From Conus ventricosus (Eukaryota; Mollusca; Gastropoda; Neogastropoda; Conidae), in contig CM031609.1 in assembly GCA_018398815.1 (NCBI GenBank), positions 39,792,378 through 39,856,377 of the forward strand: a stretch of 64,000 nucleotides of DNA, in the 5' to 3' direction. The translations under genes and the position numbers were made by a program. Numbering within the stretch: the first letter of the stretch is position 1; each line of letters begins with the position of its first letter. Of the stretch, positions 57,346 through 64,000 are shown piece after piece. The notes beneath the pieces were generated by a model. It was not told the DNA's origin, did not search any database, and saw nothing but the letters and a program-made list of their open reading frames with translations.

Positions 57346-58974
57346 CGGATTATTGCACCTTATGCATTTCAGGGGCTGCTGTCATGTCTGTTAAGCCCCC
57401 TCCCCGCACGAACTGGCGTAAATCGGAGGTTGGGGTTCGCTTATCTGTCACTCTGCCGAGAGCATGTCTACACATATTCTTGGCATTTCTTTTATCATCA
57501 ATGTTTCGGAAGAATTTTCTGATGACTTCTGAGTTGATTCACCAAGTTCTGGATCAAAATTACGTTCGTAATCCACCTTGATCTTGTTAATTACCTGTTT
57601 GGTGGTCAACCTGTGTTGTTGGACCACATAGACTCCAAATAAAACACGGGTGGAGAAGACTGTGGTATTCTTATAGAACAGTGTACACTCCAGTGATTTG
57701 TTTTAAAACCTTAAATTCGCTTACGAGTAAGATCAGTAGGAGATCTATGCATTTGAACTTGTAGACCATTTTGGTTCAAAATTTTCGTTTGTTTTTTTTA
57801 CATAGACTTGCAGCAACCAGCCCTGAAAACATGATAAGATTTTTTAAACCGTTAATTTACTGCAACGGGAACACCAAAACACTGTAAGCTGTGTTTGTGC
57901 CCACGAAGTTAGAATACCCCCGCACGGAACGCAAACTGAAAACTCTGAGATGGAACTCTTGTCATGTGTTGCCTTTTACGCCATTACATGTTTAAGAGTG
58001 ATATACCCATTCAACAACAACGATGAAGACGACGACAACAACCACAATCTTTAGAGTCGCAACCGAAGCCGCTGCCAACTGAAATAGGAACTTGTGGTCA
58101 GTTCTGGTTGGAGTCCAGCTTCTTTTGTCGCCAGCGACGTAAACATGAAGTGTCTCAAGTGACAACAGCAAGTGAACCCAGTAAGTACCTAAGAACGTTG
58201 AGGGAAGAGGGCGATAAGTATCCACAACGGTAAAGCGAAGGGACTCGTTACATTAATTCATAGTCACTATGTGTGATGACAACAAAGCTAATGCTTTGAA
58301 CACTTCCCTAACTGCAGCCTTCAGGTGGATAGCCACAGGAAAGCGATACACAGGTCAACAGATCAAAGCCATACGGTTCCTTCACACCTGGATCTTGTCT
58401 GACCATTCATGCACAACTTTACCATTGTGTAAGCAACGCTTTGACTCACCTCTGTCTCGGAAAATTTTGAAAGTCTGAATTTTTCTATCACTCAACAACA
58501 TGACACTAGTTATCCGCCTGAAATAAGCCAAGGATTTTATATACTTAAAGTGTTACATTGCTGTCAAGCTGTCTATATAGTTTCTTTCTGCCTTAAGCAC
58601 TCCAACAGGTACAGCTGAATGTGACATATCCACGAGCTTGTCTAGTGATGTATGGAGTTTCCTTCTTATAAGTAAATTAAGACCCAGGCATCGCTAGGAA
58701 CGAGCTCATTGAACAAAATCATTCATTTTATTTAGAACTTCGAACCAGTCTTTCAACACTGGCAGTGGACAAATTTGTGGGATTCCCGTCTATGTGTTTC
58801 AATAAACTGTGTCCCTGATGACAGTTTTTTAAAGAAATTTTGAGGTTGTTTTGCGATCAGTTCTAAACATACGTTAGACTGCGGTCGTTGTGCCAACTTC
58901 TCGTCGCCCTGTGTAGATCTTCAGCCTTGCTATGCAGCCTATATGGGACGAAGAGTTGAGTTAACTTGTGGGCC
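57346..58974. other. Unassigned DNA
   Basis: Small frames occur on both strands (57384-57581, 57992-58225, 58269-58478) without domains. A CAACAACGATGAAGACGACG simple stretch lies near 58010. Nothing else recognised. Confidence 0.4.
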
Positions 58975-59110
58975 CTGAGTGGTCTGGGTGGATAAAGCAG
59001 TATTTTCTTGATCCGGGGCTCATGGTTCAAAGTCCACTTGAGAGAGTTAGGTTAAAAGGAATCAGCTTCTGTCTTAACAGTCAGCATCTGTGCACACTCC
59101 AACCACCTTC
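58975..59110 (+). mobile_element. tRNA-derived SINE, candidate
   Basis: TGGTCTGGGTGGATAAAGCA (58979) resembles an RNA polymerase III A box. About 40 bp downstream is GGTTCAAAGTCC (59026-59037), a good match to the B-box consensus. Spacing fits a tRNA-type head. The tail was not found. Confidence 0.4.
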
Positions 59111-59644
59111 CAAATGCTTGGGGTCAGACTTCAAACAAAGGTTTTGATACCACATTCGGTACTGACACCCATGTTGAATCTTATTCCTTCCTTCCAAGAG
59201 AACTGAGTAATATGGATAAAATGGACGTTCTTTTTAAACTGAGAAGCCAACAAAGAAGTAAACAAAAAGGACATGAATGCGAGTGAATTAATGCAACAGA
59301 GCGAAATGGAAAACTTTTGACCGCTTGAAACCACTACCGAACTTAGAAGACTGATGACACTCCTGATTTCATTTTACATCGTTTGTAACCTCTTAGGTGA
59401 CAGGTCTGTTCCGCATCCTTTTTCTTTTTTCTTTTTCTTTTTTTTCATCTAAATTGTTTATTAATTCAAGGCGTTAATGTTCAATATGTGCACGTGCAGG
59501 TCTCTAAAAATAATAACTGCTTAGCCGGTCTGTGTTTTGTGCATGTACAAAGGGCTTTAATGACGATGTCGTATTCAGTCACTGCACTGATTGTAATTGT
59601 GATAAGTGGCAGTCGTTAGGCCAGCTGTTAGCTGATAAAGAAGT

Positions 59645-59646
<2 letters not shown>
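59111..59646. other. Unassigned DNA
   Basis: A T-rich TTTTC stretch lies at 59417-59450. No gene. Confidence 0.4.
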
Positions 59647-59706
<60 letters not shown>

Positions 59707-59732
59707 GTGTGTGTGTGTGTGTGTGTGTGTGT
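59647..59732. repeat. (CT)n-(GT)n microsatellite
   Basis: About 57 bases of CT then about 25 bases of GT. Confidence 0.97.
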
Positions 59733-59937
59733 TCTTCCTGACTACATATTCAGTGAGTACTCATCTAACTCTACACATTACCAGCCCTTGGTTACTTGAC
59801 CAATGGACAACGTCCGTCCATTTCTATGAGCGATTCAACCAATAATCACCCTACGTCTATAGCCACCAGCGACACCGATCACACTGGTCAGGCCATGTAA
59901 ATTGTTCTTTCCTTTTACCTTTCCCTTTTCCCTACCC

Positions 59938-59940
<3 letters not shown>
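59733..59940 (+). repeat. Direct repeat copy A (~205 bp)
   Basis: TTCCTGACTACATATTCAGT through CACCAGCGACACCGATCACA to TCCCTACCCTAT is almost identical to 60963-61163 in the same orientation. A GT microsatellite starts directly after this copy. Confidence 0.93.
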
Positions 59941-60013
<73 letters not shown>

Positions 60014-60116
60014 GGGAGGGTATGCACACATGAACGTGTCAGTACAATACTATGTTAACCTGACAGTAAATGGTTTCAGTCAGTGTGTGTGTGTGTGTGT
60101 TTGCGCGCGTGTGTGT

Positions 60117-60188
<72 letters not shown>

Positions 60189-60228
60189 GGCCCGCGCGTG
60201 TGCGTGTGTGTATGAGAGCGCACATATG

Positions 60229-60269
<41 letters not shown>

Positions 60270-60345
60270 TTATGTGCATGCGCACGCATGTGTATGTAAG
60301 GGCATGTGTGCGTGCGTGCGTGTGTGTGTGTGTGTGTGTGTGTGG
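59941..60345. repeat. (GT)n array with GTGC/GCGC variants
   Basis: GT runs at 59942-60011, 60079-60186 and 60232-60346. The words GAAGGGAGGG(G)TATGCACACA and TGAACGTGTC follow the first and last runs (60011 and 60349), so the GT block plus this 35-bp flank is itself duplicated. Confidence 0.95.
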
Positions 60346-60962
60346 TGTGAAGGGAGGGGTATGCACACATGAACGTGTCTCAGGGAGTGGCTTTGAATGC
60401 CTGATGTTTACAACGCAAAAGTCTGCATGCAGGTGACGTCATCATCATCAGTGACTCTGGTTCAGGGCCTGGACAAAGAACTCGAATTGACATACGAAGC
60501 TTGTCTCACTGAGCACAAATGCATGCACGCACTCAGCTCAGCATTCACTCCGTGCACACGCAGTCGCTCCAAACAACCAGAAGGCGCACTCCAATAACTC
60601 TTCTTCTCCCCCTCCTATCCGAGGAATAATTTACTAAACAATTATGTTCTGTTCCTCCTCTCCAGTGGAGGTAGAATCATTCCACAGATTTACTAGCTGG
60701 GACCAAATTTCATCTCATTTACATAGTAATTCACAAGTTCATCTTTTACCGGTTTCTACTGCTCAATGGAGAAACAATTTTACATTTTCCAAAGAAGAAT
60801 TAAAAGATGGCTTAAAATACAGGAACAATATCCGAGTTCCGAGCCAGGGGAACAATCAAAAATCATAGTGGGTCAACATGACAAACGTTTTCAAAAATTC
60901 TCTCACGACTGCCGCAGTCGTTGTCCTCTTCTTCCTATACCTTATTTTTCCTTCCTACGCTC
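60346..60962. other. Unassigned DNA between the direct repeats
   Basis: Frames on the plus strand (60397-60597, 60644-60868) show no domain. FHRFTSWDQISSHL-type coding is possible but unsupported. Confidence 0.35.
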
Positions 60963-61163
60963 TTCCTGACTACATATTCAGTGAGTACTCGTCTAACTCT
61001 ACACATTACCAGCCCTTCGTTACTTGACCAATGACAACGTCCGTCCATTTCCATGAGCGATTCAACCAATAATCACCCTACGTCTATAGCCACCAGCGAC
61101 ACCGATCACACTGGTCAGGCCATGTAAATTGTCCTTTCTTTTACCTTTCCTTTTCCCTACCTA
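60963..61163 (+). repeat. Direct repeat copy B (~200 bp)
   Basis: Second copy of 59733-59940, with substitutions such as CCTTCG for CCTTGG and small deletions. Not followed by the microsatellite. Confidence 0.93.
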
Positions 61164-61903
61164 GGGAAATGGTTCATATCAAATAAGGGCGTACGCGACG
61201 GAACGTCACATGTCGCCATGTGAGGCTATTTCACATGACAGCCCCCCCCCCCCCCCCCCCCCCCCCATTCTGGGGTGACAAAAAAAACTTTCGCCAAGAA
61301 AACTTTTTGGGGGGAAATACACATACATATCTAGTTAATATACAACTTCAGCCATCAATCACCAATTTTTCATGACACAAAAGTTTCCGCCAGTCATAGA
61401 ACTAACCTTTATGAACATCATAAAGATTCAAAATCACATTTCAAAATCTTAGTTTGAAAAAAAAAATGCAAAAAGAACATACAATGATACTGATCATGCC
61501 AAATGCCAATTATGTTTATATATACCAAAATGTAAACACAGTTTTTTCTTGCCTGTTCTCACATAAACATGTTCCCAAAATCCTCACAAAATGAAAAGTT
61601 CCTCATGACTCACTTGATAAGAAAAATTTGCTAAGTGAAAAGTCTTTCTTCAAGCAAGAATATACAAATAAGCAGTCCACTCGAAAGTTAAACACTTTTT
61701 TTTCATTCTTCACAATGGACCAACGTGAAGAAAAAAAACACTTGTAATACATCAGATGACGTATCTGCACACATTCACAAAGTAACATCCTACTATGAGA
61801 CACCAATGCCAATACATATGCACTTTCGGAAAAAGATCAATCACAACTACTTATTAATTCAGATTGACAGTAACACACATAACACTGCCAAAATGTCAAG
61901 AAA
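61164..61903. other. Unassigned DNA with a C tract
   Basis: A pure C tract lies at about 61241-61266. The rest is A-rich without a supported gene. It may include the 3' LTR region of the Gypsy element on the minus strand. Confidence 0.4.
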
Positions 61904-62162
61904 GTCTGTCCACAATGAAAACAAACAGTAGAAACAGTCTGTCCACAATGAAAACAAACAGCAGAAACAGTCTGTCCACAATGAAAACAAACAGAGAAAC
62001 AGTCTGTCCACAATGAAAACAAACAGCAGAAACAGTCTGTCCACAATAAAAGCGAAACGAAGGAAAACTGTCCAATAAACAACACGGTCAAAACAGTCTG
62101 TCCACAATGAAACAAACTAGAAAGTCCTGTCCACAATGAAAACAAACGTCAAAACAGTCTTG
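61904..62162. repeat. 33-bp tandem repeat, about eight copies
   Basis: The unit starts GTCTGTCCACAATGAAAACA and ends AACAGCAGAAACA. Copies 5-8 are shortened or diverged. The unit length is a multiple of three, so the minus strand reads a repeating FHCGQTV peptide that is not evidence of a gene. Confidence 0.93.
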
Positions 62163-62431
62163 AATCCAGCAATGACAAGGCCACATCGAAACAGTCTATC
62201 CTATTTGTAGCTGCACGAAGGAACTGTACATCACGCACGGACAGAAATCTGCCATGACATTCTGAGTCCAGGTAATCCAATGCAAACTTGACTCCTGCAA
62301 TGACAAAGCCCATCTACGGCATAATTGGTCTGACAACTGCAAAACGTCAATGGCGGTCGTTATAACTGAAACTGTCTCCCCTAATGGAATCTGGCAATTT
62401 CTACATAGCCAACATGTGCAAGACACTCCTC

Positions 62432-63375
62432 TCAATGTTGAGTTTGACTTGGCAAGAACCTTACTTGCAATGCCAGGGTGTAACGATCATTCTTTTCTTG
62501 CAAAAGTACAGCTCCCATACCTTTGAAGCTGGCATCAGTTCTCAAAACAAAATCCTCTGAAAGACAGGGCAAAAGCAACACAGGGAATGAATTGAGGTGT
62601 TTTGAACACATTCCAGAGCTTTCTGGCACTCATCTGACCAGACGATACTTTTGTTTTTGTCACTCAATGGGGCTGTCAAGGACGCAAAGTGCGGTACATA
62701 TCTTCTGTAATAGGACAACAATCCAAGGAGTGATCTTATCTGTTTCTTTGTAGTGGGTCTCTTCAAGGCCAAGATCTTTTCTACTTTCTTTTCCTCTGGT
62801 GTCATTTTCCCAACAGAAATGACATAACCCAAAAACTCAAGAGTCTTGAATCCAGCACGAATTTTGGATGGTCCAGCCGTCAGACCAAAATTCCGGAGTT
62901 TACAAAAAACAGCTCTCAAGTTATCCAGAAGATCATTCCATGACTTTGCAGCAAGCAAAATGTCATCAAAAAAACTTACAGCTCGACACTCATGAAGTTT
63001 TAGTGCGCGCATCATTCTGGCAGAAGAAGCTGGGGCGTTTTGTAATCCAAATGGCATTTTCGTCCACTGAAACAGTCCAAAAGGTGTCTGAAAAGCTGTT
63101 TTTTTCCTCGTCTGCTTCAGCCATCGGATTTGCCAACACCCTTTAGTTAAGTCTATTTTGACAAAATATTTTCCTTCTGACAGTTGACAAAGAAGTTCCT
63201 CAATGTCTGGGATAGGTTCTGCATCAAATACAGTGATTTTGTTTAACTTGCTGTAATCGATGCAAAACCGCACCGAGCCATCAGTTTGTCCACCAATAAC
63301 AACTGGTGAGCTGTATGGTGATGAGGACGGTTCTATAACCTTCAACCCGAGCATAGCTTGAATCTCTTTCGACAA
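62432..63375 (-). pseudogene. Gypsy reverse transcriptase and RNase H (N-terminal part)
   Basis: RT: YSSPVVIGGQTDGSVRFCID, EGKYFVKIDLTKGCWQI, FGLFQWTKMPFGLQNAPAS and the catalytic SFFDDILLA (where a Tyr-x-Asp-Asp is usual), then LEFLGYVIS and RSLLGLLSYYRRYVPHFA. RNase H starts in another frame with FVLRTDASFKGMGAVLLQE (about 62550), which contains the first catalytic Asp. Frame changes at about 62.63 and 62.43 kb and a scrambled linker at 63.38-63.46 kb inactivate it. Downstream pieces (FALDYLDSE, about 62.27 kb) may be the rest of RNase H. Confidence 0.88.
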
Positions 63376-63456
63376 CCTGTTTTTTTCGCAAATGGGAGGG
63401 GTATGGTTTGACTCGGACTGGGTTTTCCGTACTCAAATGAATAGTATGGGGTTCAT

Positions 63457-64000
63457 TTATGTTACTGTCCCTGGGGTATCAGTCAGGACATCCTGAAAGT
63501 CCTTCAAAATACCTTCCAATTGTTCTTTCTGAATCAAAGATAAATCATCACACAAAACAACATCATGATAAGTTTCTCCCTTGACAGAAAGAGTGGGAAG
63601 AGGTACAGTATCATCTATACTGATAGATGTTAACAATCCCACATTTGTTGTTTGCACAGTCTTTGCTCTATCTGTGTATGTGACATCAGGTACAAAATCA
63701 GAACCAGTGATTTCTGTAATAGCCACATCTGTTCCAGACACTGGACATATCCATTCAATTGACTCGTTAATGGCAACAGTCGTATACTCAACATACCTTT
63801 TTAGCATGTTTACATGGAATATCTTTTCAGCATTTGTCATTTTCACTTTGTAGTTCACTCCAGAAAGTTTTCCAGTGACATCAAAAGGACCTTTTTGAGG
63901 GATTTTTTTTTTTGGCAAATGTCACAAGAACGACAATACTGTGTAACTTCTTTTGTGACTCCTGGCCACAAAAATGAATCCAGAACTCTTTTTAACGTTC
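63457..64000 (-). pseudogene. Gypsy integrase with the catalytic core deleted, fused to the RT linker
   Basis: At the window edge the frame reads VLDSFLWPGVTKEVTQ and then CRSCDIC, the second half of an HHCC zinc-binding domain. It is joined through an 11-base A tract, in frame, to GPFDVTGKLSGVNYKVKM and FHVNMLKRYV, which is the end of a Gypsy integrase. The 200-250 residues of the DDE core that should lie between are missing. An acidic linker (DDLSLIQKEQLEGILKDF, DVLTDTPGTV) then leads into RT. The protein could not integrate DNA. Confidence 0.78.

Larger units (their letters stand above)
62196..64000 (-). mobile_element. Ty3/Gypsy LTR retrotransposon fragment, integrase before reverse transcriptase
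   Basis: Reading leftwards from the window end: integrase zinc-binding remnant, integrase C-terminal remnant, linker, reverse transcriptase, RNase H. In ordinary Gypsy elements integrase follows RNase H. The reversed order is the hallmark of Gmr1-type Gypsy elements. No LTR was identified. It extends beyond the right edge. Confidence 0.75.

Noticed and set aside
57992..58225. Minus-strand frame with a poly-valine membrane segment
   Set aside because: The hydrophobic run comes from a CAACAACGACGA simple stretch.
61837..62145. Repeat protein with FHCGQTV units on the minus strand
   Set aside because: Explained by a 33-bp minisatellite. There is no start context, domain or conserved non-repeat part.

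Overview
The window reads as nuclear DNA from an animal, most probably a marine gastropod mollusc. There are no bacterial operons or Shine-Dalgarno sites. It has very long CA/GT, CT/GA and AT microsatellites, long G and C tracts, a 1000-base N gap, fragments of several retrotransposon classes, and receptors of the LDLR-repeat/leucine-rich-repeat GPCR type first described in a pond snail. The taxon is inferred; no species marker is present.

Layout. 0.8-2.66 kb (+) and 4.44-3.66 kb (-) hold two inverted, diverged copies of the same receptor ectodomain, split by the gap. 5.469-20.576 kb is a single 15.1-kb mobile element with about 126-130-bp terminal inverted repeats that each fold into a nested hairpin. 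It carries a protein-primed-type family B DNA polymerase on the minus strand and a set of small proteins, so it looks like a Polinton/Maverick- or adintovirus-like element. Its left 4 kb has readable frames. From about 9.7 kb rightwards the sequence is full of homopolymer-type indels. 20.6-28 kb is mostly satellites and unassigned DNA, including a 45-bp minisatellite of about 23 copies. 28.1-29.5 kb (-) is a 5'-truncated Penelope-like element (RT plus GIY-YIG nuclease). 29.5-29.9 kb (+) may be a LINE ORF1 fragment. 30.85-36.8 kb (-) is a nearly full-length I-group LINE (ORF1 with zinc knuckles; ORF2 with endonuclease, RT and RNase H). 37.7-41.2 kb (+) is a decayed L1-like LINE. 42.204-43.635 kb (-) is a Tc1-like DD34E transposon. 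44.3-46.1 kb is an LTR-like or untranslated segment. 46.55-47.88 kb is a diverged tandem duplication. 48.516-52.830 kb is bounded by a perfect 23-bp inverted repeat with arrays of GCGACA/TGTCGC words at both ends, probably a large non-autonomous transposon.

53.329-56.583 kb (+) is the only host gene with a nearly complete reading frame. It encodes a CUB-like/LDLa/C-type-lectin/LDLa/LRR/7TM receptor of the GRL101 type, with one apparent 1-nt frameshift. 57-62 kb is repeats and unassigned DNA, with one candidate tRNA-derived SINE. 62.2-64.0 kb (-) is a Ty3/Gypsy element that runs off the window. Its integrase remnant lies upstream of the reverse transcriptase (Gmr1-type order) and has lost the catalytic core.

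The genes do not form a pathway. The window is a host receptor family embedded in transposons. The most novel item is the hairpin-ended 15-kb virus-like element; the next is the 4.3-kb inverted-repeat element at 48.5-52.8 kb.
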